Below, piece after piece: positions 1 to 6,077 of a stretch of DNA of 7,508 nucleotides. This stretch comes from an uncultured Tolumonas sp. GTDB lineage: Bacteria; Pseudomonadota; Gammaproteobacteria; Enterobacterales; Aeromonadaceae. Position 1 is the stretch's first letter; each line of letters starts with the position of its first letter. The position numbers and the translations under genes were made by a program. The notes under the pieces are model-generated. The model was not told where the DNA came from. It did not search any database and saw nothing but the letters and a program-made list of their open reading frames with translations. The DNA lies in assembly GCA_903931645.1 (NCBI GenBank), contig CAIZDF010000204.1, positions 1 through 7,508 on the forward strand, in the 5' to 3' direction.

Positions 1-338
1 AAACCCAGACCGGCGGGTTGATCCCGGCGGCGCGGATGGCGCAGACCTTGCAAGAAATGTTGGTGCGTTCCGGGAAATTGCAATTACAGTCGTTAACGTC
101 GCTAAAACCAACGCCGTTATTGCCAGAAACATCAGCGGTTAACTATTACCGGCATGGGGTGAAACTGGTACTGCAAGGGCGCTATACGGATATCTATGTC
201 TATCTGCATGCGCTGGAAGGGTTACCACAGCATTTTTACTGGCAAACGTTGCACTATCAAGTGGGGTTATACCCACAGGGTACGGTGGAAGTGATCTTAT
301 ACACATTGGGTGACAGTAAGGAGTTTATCCGTGGTTGA
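1..338 (+). CDS. mshJ: MshJ, MSHA pilus alignment protein (PilO-like), 3' part
   Basis: The 5' end is cut by the window edge; complete in-frame codons run from position 3 to the TGA at 336-338, giving 111 C-terminal residues. The visible part ends in FYWQTLHYQVGLYPQG and TLGDSKEFIRG, which I recognise as the C-terminus of MshJ, the MSHA counterpart of PilO/GspM. Family knowledge: these are inner-membrane proteins with a short cytoplasmic tail, one transmembrane helix and a periplasmic coiled coil followed by a ferredoxin-like domain. They connect the inner-membrane motor to the secretin. Only the periplasmic globular domain is present here; the membrane helix lies upstream. The gene overlaps the start of mshK by 8 nt, so the two are probably translationally coupled. 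The identification rests on these C-terminal residues plus gene order. Confidence 0.87.
   Translation, partial: TQTGGLIPAARMAQTLQEMLVRSGKLQLQSLTSLKPTPLLPETSAVNYYRHGVKLVLQGRYTDIYVYLHALEGLPQHFYWQTLHYQVGLYPQGTVEVILYTLGDSKEFIRG
318..323 (+). promoter_or_regulatory. Ribosome binding site deciding the mshK start
   Basis: AAGGAG lies 7 nt before the GTG at 331. It favours that GTG over the upstream in-frame GTG at 310, which has no comparable purine run at the right distance. The site sits inside the last codons of mshJ. Confidence 0.75.
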
Positions 339-678
339 GTTAGTGTCACGGTATTCATTACTGCGTTGTGTTCTGCTGCTCGGCTTGGTGTTGAGTGGCA
401 TAGTCCGAGCTGATGAATTACCCGATCCTACACAGCCGTTAACGACGGCTTCGGCGGCTAATTCGACGCAGACAACAGCCAGTCAGTTACCCGTATTACA
501 AAGCATTATTTATGGCTCTAAGCAACGTAAAGCGGTGCTGGATGGGCATGCTTGTCATGAAGGAACGCGAGTTGGGCGTTATCGTGTACAGGCAATCTAT
601 GCTGATCGCGTAGTAGTGGAGGCTGATGGAGTTCGGCACACACTGCGCTTATTTTCTCATAAAGTCAGGTATGAATAA
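331..678 (+). CDS. mshK: MshK, small periplasmic MSHA biogenesis protein
   Basis: A protein of 115 residues starting at GTG 331, chosen for the strong AAGGAG site 7 nt upstream; an in-frame GTG at 310 would add 7 residues. It begins with a charged N-region and a hydrophobic stretch (about residues 13-24), then a likely signal peptidase I site after VRA (A27), before DELPDPTQP. The mature part is about 88 residues. A polar, Thr/Ser/Ala-rich spacer (about 36-50) leads into a compact C-terminal domain (about 52-115, from LPVLQSIIYG to the end). That domain resembles in style the PilP/GspC homology-region beta fold that contacts the secretin. Family knowledge: MshK belongs to the MSHA periplasmic complex with MshI and MshJ; its biochemical role is little studied. 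The gene overlaps mshJ by 8 nt and ends 3 nt before mshL. The assignment is mainly by position, size and the conserved DPTQP and SIIYG-type motifs. Confidence 0.85.
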   Translation: MVELVSRYSLLRCVLLLGLVLSGIVRADELPDPTQPLTTASAANSTQTTASQLPVLQSIIYGSKQRKAVLDGHACHEGTRVGRYRVQAIYADRVVVEADGVRHTLRLFSHKVRYE

Positions 679-681
679 CGG

Positions 682-2340
682 ATGCTGAAATTAACATCGT
701 TGACATTGGCACTGCTGCTGGCCGGATGCGTGAGCTATAACCATCCTGAGCCAAAAGAGGCAAAGCAGACTTTACGCCAGGTGCAACAAGAACAAACCGC
801 ATTACAAGTGCCGGATGAGGTGCAGGCTGAACTTGCACCTTCTGCTTTTCCGACCACTGTTTCTGCTCCTGTCGTCAATGAGCGACGTTTCCGTGTATCG
901 GCCAAGGACGTTTCAGCCCCGGAATTTTTTGCTTCATTAATGCAAGATGATCGCTACAGCGTAGCAGTGCATCCGGGTGTCAGCGGTTTGATCACGCTGG
1001 ATCTGCGGGAAGTGACGCTACCGGAGGTGTTACAAACCGTGGCCGAGATGTATGGTTTTGATATTCGCCGGGTCGGTAATATTTATCATGTTTACCCTGC
1101 CGAGCTGAAAACCGAAACCTTCAGCGTAAACTATCTGATGATGACCCGCGATGGGCAGTCCCGCACGGCGGTGAACACTGGTGCCATTTCCCAGTCGAAA
1201 AATAATGGTTCTACTTCCATGGGGTCAAGCGGTAGTAGTAACAACACAAACAATAACAGTTCCGGTACCAATAATAGCTCCTCGACCAATGGCACCCAGA
1301 TCGACACTGATACTCGCTCTGATCTGTGGGCCGAGTTGCAAAAAGCTCTGGTCGGATTGATTGGCAGTGGCGAAGGCCGAGTTGTTGTAGTTAACCCACA
1401 GGCGGGTTTGGTGACGATCAAAGCCATGCCAAGTGAGCTCAAAGCCGTGCGGGAATTTTTACAAACTTCCGAACAGCATCTGAAACGTCAGGTCATTCTG
1501 GAAACTAAAATTCTGGAAGTGAAACTGAGCGAAGGTTATGAGCAGGGTGTGCAGTGGGACAATCTGAACATCTGGAGTGGCAAAACCAGCCTGACCGGTA
1601 ATTCTCAGGTCGCAATGCCAACTACCTCCAATACCATTGCGACGGCACTGGGGGGCGGTGCAGCTTTTACGCTGACTAATGGTTCTTTCGATGCGGTGGT
1701 AAATCTGCTGAAAACACAAGGTGATGTAAATACGTTGTCCAGCCCGCGTGTGACGGCGACTAACAATCAAAAAGCGGTGATCAAAGTCGGTAACGACGAA
1801 TATTTCGTCACCGGTATATCATCCACCACCCAGTCGAGTACCACCAGTTCTTCGACTAGCCCAGATATCGAACTGACGCCGTTTTTCTCCGGCATCGCAT
1901 TGGATGTCACCCCGCAAATTGATGATGACAACAATGTGTTGCTGCACGTACATCCATCCGTCATTGATATCACCGAGCAAGAAAAGAAAATCGATTTGAG
2001 CGGGCTCAACGGTAGCTCCACGGCGACCAGCAGCACGGTTACCTTACCGATGGCTTTTAGCAATATTCGAGAGTCCGACACCGTGGTGCAGGCAAAATCT
2101 GGTGACATCATTGTTATTGGTGGTTTGATGCGCACCAACAAAGAACAACAGGTGAGCAAGGTACCTTGGTTGGGTGATTTGCCTGGCGTGGGTGAACTGT
2201 TTACCAATAAAAAAGATGTTACCAGCAAAACAGAATTGGTGATCATGCTGAAACCCCAAGTGGTCAATGCGGATACTTGGCAACAACAGTTACAACGTTC
2301 CGAGCAATTGCTGGAAAAATGGTATCCAACCCAGAGGTAA
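682..2340 (+). CDS. mshL: MshL, outer-membrane secretin of the MSHA pilus (lipoprotein)
   Basis: This 552-residue protein of the PulD/PilQ secretin superfamily forms the gated outer-membrane channel through which the pilus leaves the cell. It starts with a lipoprotein signal peptide whose lipobox is LLAGC, with the acylated cysteine at C16; V17 and S18 follow, with no inner-membrane retention Asp. Residues about 69-140 form the periplasmic N-terminal domain (RRFRVSAKDVSAPEFFASL to YHVYP). A Ser/Asn-rich insert follows at about 170-207. A second small periplasmic domain lies at about 212-262 (LWAELQKAL, VVVNPQAGLVTI). The secretin beta-barrel domain occupies about 265-527, including TLSSPRVTATNNQKAVIKVG and the signature VPWLGDLPGVGELF at 494-507. 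A short tail rich in Gln/Leu ends the protein. There is no obvious pilotin-binding S-domain. The ATG is 3 nt after mshK; the only upstream AGG is weak and 11 nt away, which suggests coupling. Confidence 0.96.
   Translation: MLKLTSLTLALLLAGCVSYNHPEPKEAKQTLRQVQQEQTALQVPDEVQAELAPSAFPTTVSAPVVNERRFRVSAKDVSAPEFFASLMQDDRYSVAVHPGVSGLITLDLREVTLPEVLQTVAEMYGFDIRRVGNIYHVYPAELKTETFSVNYLMMTRDGQSRTAVNTGAISQSKNNGSTSMGSSGSSNNTNNNSSGTNNSSSTNGTQIDTDTRSDLWAELQKALVGLIGSGEGRVVVVNPQAGLVTIKAMPSELKAVREFLQTSEQHLKRQVILETKILEVKLSEGYEQGVQWDNLNIWSGKTSLTGNSQVAMPTTSNTIATALGGGAAFTLTNGSFDAVVNLLKTQGDVNTLSSPRVTATNNQKAVIKVGNDEYFVTGISSTTQSSTTSSSTSPDIELTPFFSGIALDVTPQIDDDNNVLLHVHPSVIDITEQEKKIDLSGLNGSSTATSSTVTLPMAFSNIRESDTVVQAKSGDIIVIGGLMRTNKEQQVSKVPWLGDLPGVGELFTNKKDVTSKTELVIMLKPQVVNADTWQQQLQRSEQLLEKWYPTQR
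1189..1302 (+). other. Ser/Asn/Thr-rich low-complexity insert in MshL
   Basis: Residues about 170-207 of MshL are almost entirely Ser, Asn, Gly and Thr (for example GSSGSSNNTNNNSSGTNNSS), encoded by a run of AAC/AAT/AGT/TCC codons. It lies between the first N-terminal periplasmic domain and the second one, so it is probably a flexible periplasmic loop or linker. The DNA is not a clean tandem repeat, but its codon monotony makes its length likely to vary between strains. Confidence 0.7.
2334..2337 (+). promoter_or_regulatory. Ribosome binding site for the GTG start of mshM
   Basis: GAGG (within AGAGGT) lies 6 nt before the GTG at 2344 and overlaps the last codons of mshL. It supports a GTG start 3 nt after the mshL stop codon. 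Confidence 0.7.
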
Positions 2341-2343
2341 TCC

Positions 2344-3231
2344 GTGTATCAGACGCACTTTGGTTTGACTGAAACGCCATTTGGTTTAACACCCAATACC
2401 GGTTTTTATTATGGTTTACCACCGCATGAAGAAGCGTTGCAGGTGTTGCGGGTGGCGTTAACCAGTGGTGAAGGCTTTATCAAGGTCACTGGTGAGGTTG
2501 GCACCGGTAAAACGCTCTTACTGCGTAAATTTCTGAATGAATTGCCAGAAAATTACCAAGCGGCTTATCTGCCCAACCCGTGCCTAGAGGCTGAAGAGTT
2601 ACGTCAAGCATTAGCAACCGAACTGGGCTTGACACCTAGTGCCGATACACTGAGTCTGACCGATGCGATCCACCATCGATTGGTCGAGTTACGCCAGCAA
2701 GGCAAACAGATCGTATTATTGCTGGATGAAGCGCAGGCTTTATCTGACAAGGCGCTGGAAGCGATCCGCCTGTTTGGGAATCTGGAAACTGAATCCAGCA
2801 AACTGCTGCAAGTGATTTTATTTGGTCAACCGGAACTGGATCAGCGGTTGGCACAAGCTCATTTGCGCCAGTTGCGCCAGCGCATTTCATTTTCTTATCG
2901 TTTACGCCCGCTATTGCCAGCAGAAACCAGCGCTTATCTAGCCTACCGATTGCAAGTTTCCGGCTATCGGGGCCTGCCGCTGTTTAGTGGATTAACTGCT
3001 CGCCTGTTATGGCAATCCAGTCGTGGGATACCCCGTTTGATCAATATCTTAGCGCACAAATGTCTGATGCAGGCGTATGGCCGGCATCAGGTCCGGATCC
3101 GCTTGCGTGATGTATTTCGTGCCGCTCAGGATACCGAAGATGCTTCGCCACCGGTGGCCTGGTTAGGTTGGGGGGCGGTGCTGATTTTAGCCGGAGTCGT
3201 GTTAGCAGGAATAGGGAGCCGGTTAGTATGA
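2344..3231 (+). CDS. mshM: MshM, ExeA-like AAA ATPase of MSHA biogenesis
   Basis: A 295-residue ATPase starting at GTG, with a good GAGG site 6 nt upstream. It opens with the ExeA-family signature MYQTHFGLTETPFGLTPN. The Walker A P-loop is GEVGTGKT (50-57), and Walker B is IVLLLDEAQ (123-131) with D128/E129. A sensor-1-like strand lies around QVILFGQPEL (156-165). LRQRI (177-181) is a candidate arginine-finger region, and SRGIPRLINIL (226-236) looks like sensor 2. The C-terminus is a hydrophobic segment (about 272-291) followed by only a few residues, so the protein is probably tail-anchored in the inner membrane. Family knowledge: ExeA works with ExeB in Aeromonas to place the type II secretin, and carries a periplasmic peptidoglycan-binding domain after its membrane helix; MshM lacks that domain. 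It overlaps mshN by 4 nt (ATGA). A role in MshL assembly is inferred. Confidence 0.93.
   Translation: MYQTHFGLTETPFGLTPNTGFYYGLPPHEEALQVLRVALTSGEGFIKVTGEVGTGKTLLLRKFLNELPENYQAAYLPNPCLEAEELRQALATELGLTPSADTLSLTDAIHHRLVELRQQGKQIVLLLDEAQALSDKALEAIRLFGNLETESSKLLQVILFGQPELDQRLAQAHLRQLRQRISFSYRLRPLLPAETSAYLAYRLQVSGYRGLPLFSGLTARLLWQSSRGIPRLINILAHKCLMQAYGRHQVRIRLRDVFRAAQDTEDASPPVAWLGWGAVLILAGVVLAGIGSRLV
3213..3218 (+). promoter_or_regulatory. Ribosome binding site deciding the mshN start
   Basis: AGGGAG lies 9 nt before the ATG at 3228. It supports that start rather than an in-frame GTG at 3168, which would add 20 residues read from mshM coding sequence in another frame. Confidence 0.75.
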
Positions 3232-4367
3232 GTCTGATTAACCGCATGCTGAAAGATCTGGATGCACAGCCAGCGAAAGCGGATATCGCGCCGATTTATC
3301 GCCCGGCGGCTCGGCGTTTGCCGGGATGGTATTGGTGGATTTTATTGTTATTGCCGCTGTCGTTATGGTTGTGGTGGCAGCCATTGCAGCAACACTTACA
3401 TCCTGTCACCGCAAAACAACTGCAACCAGAGCCTGTGAAAGCTAATACAGTGATCTCATCCGTTGTTCCACAAGCTACTTCATCTGCCACTGTTGCGGTG
3501 ACTGCAAGTCCAGTCGCCAGTGCGGCGGCACCAGTGGTTATTGCTGAACCGATAGCACAAGCGCCAGAAACGAGGATCGTAAAAAAATCAGTAACACCGC
3601 AAACCGCAGCTGGTCAGCAGAAATCAAAAAATACCCAGCAAGCGATCGCCAAGCCGGAACAGGAAACGGCGCCGGTAGAGCCTAATCCAACGGAGACTGT
3701 GGAAAGTAGTGAGCCGCCGGCGATGTATGCCGCAGAGCCAACGGCAGAAACTGAACCATTGGGTGAGATGCATGTTGAAGAACAAAAACTTTCTCCCGGC
3801 GAGATAGCGACACTCGAACGGCGCAAATATCAGCAAGCGATTGCACGTCGTGATAATGCGGCAGCACAACAGGCGCTGTTACAAGTGCTGGCGAATGATC
3901 CGTTGGACTATAACAGCCGCAAACAACTGGCTGCCTTGTATTATGGTGAAAATCAATTAAGCGCCGCCCGGGATGTGTTGCAGCAAGGTATTACATTGAT
4001 GCCGACCAATGCCGATCTGCGTTTACTGGCCGCCAGAGTGGCACAGGCCATGGGTGATAAACAGGCCGCGTTGCAATCACTGGTTGCCATTTCACCTACT
4101 GTTGCCAATAACCTCGATTTTTATGCTATGCGTGCCGCCTTGGCACAACAGTTGGGGCAAACGTCAGAAGCGGGTTATTCCTATCTGGCGTTGACCCGAA
4201 CACAGCCCAATATTGGCCGTTGGTGGTTGGGCTTAGCCATCAGCCATGACCAACGTGGTCTGCTGAATGATGCCAAACAAGCCTATCGCCGTGCATTAAT
4301 GGATAACCAGCTCAGTGCCGCTTCCCGCCGGTTTGCCCAACAACGCATTCAACATCTGGAGCCGTGA
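3228..4367 (+). CDS. mshN: MshN, TPR-containing membrane protein of MSHA biogenesis
   Basis: A 379-residue protein starting at ATG 3228 in a 4-nt ATGA overlap with mshM, preceded by AGGGAG. The N-terminus MSLINRMLKDLD is the family's hallmark, recalling the short cytoplasmic start of ExeB/GspB proteins. A basic stretch (Y24 to R30) precedes one transmembrane helix at about 34-50 (WYWWILLLLPLSLWLWW). The rest should be periplasmic. About 55-188 is a Pro/Ala/Thr/Glu-rich, probably extended region that could span the periplasm or peptidoglycan. About 195-378 is alpha-helical with tetratricopeptide-like repeats, for example DPLDYNSRKQLAALYYGENQ, LLAARVAQAMGDKQAALQSL and WWLGLAISHDQRGLLNDAKQ. Family knowledge: TPR domains bind proteins, and MshN is needed for MSHA assembly in Vibrio. 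By analogy with ExeA/ExeB, a partnership with MshM and the secretin is inferred. It ends 1 nt before mshE. Confidence 0.92.
   Translation: MSLINRMLKDLDAQPAKADIAPIYRPAARRLPGWYWWILLLLPLSLWLWWQPLQQHLHPVTAKQLQPEPVKANTVISSVVPQATSSATVAVTASPVASAAAPVVIAEPIAQAPETRIVKKSVTPQTAAGQQKSKNTQQAIAKPEQETAPVEPNPTETVESSEPPAMYAAEPTAETEPLGEMHVEEQKLSPGEIATLERRKYQQAIARRDNAAAQQALLQVLANDPLDYNSRKQLAALYYGENQLSAARDVLQQGITLMPTNADLRLLAARVAQAMGDKQAALQSLVAISPTVANNLDFYAMRAALAQQLGQTSEAGYSYLALTRTQPNIGRWWLGLAISHDQRGLLNDAKQAYRRALMDNQLSAASRRFAQQRIQHLEP
4358..4361 (+). promoter_or_regulatory. Ribosome binding site deciding the mshE start
   Basis: GGAG lies 7 nt before the ATG at 4369 and overlaps the end of mshN. It supports a start that places the c-di-GMP motif Arg at residue 9. 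Earlier in-frame starts inside mshN (open from 4315) would add 18 unconserved residues. Confidence 0.7.
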
Positions 4368-4368
4368 T

Positions 4369-6075
4369 ATGACGCAACCTCGTTTACGTATGCGGCTTGG
4401 CGACCTGTTAGTGGCTGAACGTATTATTAGTGCGGAACAGCTAGAGCTGGCTTTACAGCAGCAAAAACAGCATGGCCGGAAGTTGGGTGCCACGCTGATT
4501 GAGCTGGATTTCATCGGTGAAGAACAACTGCTGATGTTCTTAGCACAGCAGCTGGATATTCCATTTTTCGACCTGACGAAACTGACTATTCAGCCGCAGG
4601 CCGTGCAGTTGATCCCGGAAGCCTATGCACGCCGTTATCGCGCATTAGCGGTGCATATGACCGCCGAGTCGGTGACTGTTGCACTCTCAGCTCCGGCTGA
4701 TTTAGCGGCGTTAGATGTGCTGGCACAACGGATACAACCACGGCAGATTAAACTGGCGGTGGCACGCGAAAGTCAGTTGCTGGAGTTTTTCGATAAACTC
4801 TACCGGCGTACCCGCGAAATTGAAACCTTTGCTGAACAGCTGCATAACGAGTTTGAATCTTCAGCGCTGGATTTTGGTCCGGTAGATGCGATCACTAATG
4901 AAAGTGATGCCACGGTTGTAAAACTGCTGCGTTCCTTGTTTGAAGATGCGGTACAGATGCGCGCATCGGATATTCATATTGAGCCGGATGAAAAAGTGCT
5001 GCGCATCCGTCAGCGTATTGATGGTACGTTGCAAGAAAACGTACTGAATGAAACGCGTATCGCGCAGGCGTTAGTTTTGCGTTTGAAGCTGGTCGCCGGT
5101 TTGGATATTTCCGAAAAACGTCTGCCACAAGATGGCCGGTTTAATATCAAAGTGCGCGGCCATGATATTGATGTGCGTATGTCGACTATGCCGGTACAAC
5201 ACGGTGAGTCGGTCGTTATGCGTCTGCTGGATCAATCAGCTGGGTTACTGACGCTGGAACAAACCGGTATGCCGCCGGATATTCTGACTCGGTTTCGTCG
5301 CCAGCTACAACGTCCGCACGGCATGATCTTGGTTACTGGCCCGACCGGTAGTGGTAAAACCACCACTCTGTATGGCGCTTTGTCAGAGCTGAATTTACCG
5401 GGTAGCAAAATTATCACCGTGGAAGATCCGGTGGAATACCGGTTACCGCGAATCAATCAGGTACAAGTTAATCCCAAGATCGGTCTCACTTTTTCGGCGG
5501 TGTTACGTGCCACCTTGCGGCAAGATCCCGATATCCTGCTGGTGGGGGAAATGCGTGACGATGAAACTGTTGAAATCGGTCTGCGCGGTGCACTAACCGG
5601 CCATTTAGTGTTAAGTACGCTGCATACCAATGATGCCATTACCAGTGCATTGCGTCTGATCGACATGAAAGCCCCCGGTTATTTGGTGGCCAGCGGTTTA
5701 CGCGCGATCGTCGCGCAACGCTTAGTGCGGCGGGTTTGTCATAAATGTGCACAGCCTTATCAACCCGACGATGGTGAGCACAGTTGGCTGGAACACTTAT
5801 CCGGTGTTAACACCCGCTTGATGCAATTTAAAAAAGGTTCCGGTTGTCACAACTGTAACTTCACCGGTTATCAAGGACGGATCGGTGTGTATGAGTTATT
5901 AGAACTTGATCTGCCGATGATGGATGCCTTGCGCAGCAATGACGCCGAAAGTTTTGCCCGTGCTGCGCGGGAAAGTAAACACTACCGGCCGTTAGTGAAT
6001 GTCGCGCTGGATTATGCCGGGCAGGGGATCACCTCATTAGATGAAGTATTACGCCTTGCTGAAGTGGTGATCTAA
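4369..6075 (+). CDS. mshE: MshE, pilus extension ATPase with c-di-GMP-binding MshEN domain
   Basis: A 568-residue GspE/PilB-family hexameric ATPase that powers MSHA pilus extension from the cytoplasmic face of the inner membrane. Residues about 1-63 form the MshEN domain, with tandem halves R9-L10-G11 to Q32 and K38-L39-G40 to Q61. This is the motif shown in Vibrio cholerae MshE to bind c-di-GMP. The rest of the N-terminal domain runs to about 145. The N2 domain follows (SDIHIEP at 200-206, RIDGTLQE). The catalytic core has Walker A GPTGSGKTTT (324-333), Asp box TVEDPVEY (350-357), Walker B DPDILLVGEMRD (386-397) with E394, and His box TGHLVLSTLHTNDA (410-423). A zinc-binding tetracysteine is present (C457/C460 and C493/C496). 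All catalytic motifs are intact. The start is set by GGAG 7 nt upstream of the ATG. It lies 1 nt after mshN and 2 nt before mshG, whose product it drives. Confidence 0.97.
   Translation: MTQPRLRMRLGDLLVAERIISAEQLELALQQQKQHGRKLGATLIELDFIGEEQLLMFLAQQLDIPFFDLTKLTIQPQAVQLIPEAYARRYRALAVHMTAESVTVALSAPADLAALDVLAQRIQPRQIKLAVARESQLLEFFDKLYRRTREIETFAEQLHNEFESSALDFGPVDAITNESDATVVKLLRSLFEDAVQMRASDIHIEPDEKVLRIRQRIDGTLQENVLNETRIAQALVLRLKLVAGLDISEKRLPQDGRFNIKVRGHDIDVRMSTMPVQHGESVVMRLLDQSAGLLTLEQTGMPPDILTRFRRQLQRPHGMILVTGPTGSGKTTTLYGALSELNLPGSKIITVEDPVEYRLPRINQVQVNPKIGLTFSAVLRATLRQDPDILLVGEMRDDETVEIGLRGALTGHLVLSTLHTNDAITSALRLIDMKAPGYLVASGLRAIVAQRLVRRVCHKCAQPYQPDDGEHSWLEHLSGVNTRLMQFKKGSGCHNCNFTGYQGRIGVYELLELDLPMMDALRSNDAESFARAARESKHYRPLVNVALDYAGQGITSLDEVLRLAEVVI
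4393..4551 (+). other. MshEN c-di-GMP-binding motif region of MshE
   Basis: This encodes MshE residues 9-61. Two successive 24-residue motifs are visible: RLGDLLV...QL..AL..Q (9-32) and KLGATLI...QLLMFLAQQ (38-61), joined by a 5-residue spacer. The Arg-Leu-Gly start, the spaced Leu residues (L25, L29, L54, L58) and Q32 fit the published long-motif c-di-GMP binder. Arg18 stands where I recall a Gly being common in the first half; this needs an alignment. Confidence 0.85.
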
Positions 6076-6077
6076 GC

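Noticed and set aside
1131..1442. A - strand open frame encoding a Leu-rich peptide that looks like a membrane helix
   Set aside because: The Leu/Val run is the reverse complement of the Asn/Ser codon run in the MshL insert, so it is a composition artefact.
1767..2267. A 166-codon open frame on the - strand opposite mshL
   Set aside because: It lies wholly antisense to the conserved secretin domain. Its composition mirrors the Ser/Thr-rich sense codons, and the product resembles no family I know.
3168..3227. A 20-codon upstream extension of mshN
   Set aside because: The extension would overlap mshM by over 60 nt, adds a non-conserved sequence before the hallmark MSLINRMLKDLD, and lacks the well-placed AGGGAG that serves ATG 3228.
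4315..4368. An 18-codon upstream extension of mshE
   Set aside because: These codons read mshN DNA in another frame. ATG 4369 has GGAG 7 nt upstream and places the RLG motif at residue 9 as expected for MshE.
5701..5718. A GC-rich near-palindrome around CGCGCGATCGTCGCG
   Set aside because: It lies within conserved MshE coding sequence (RAIVAQ), has no following T-run, and is explained by codon choice; not called a terminator or operator.
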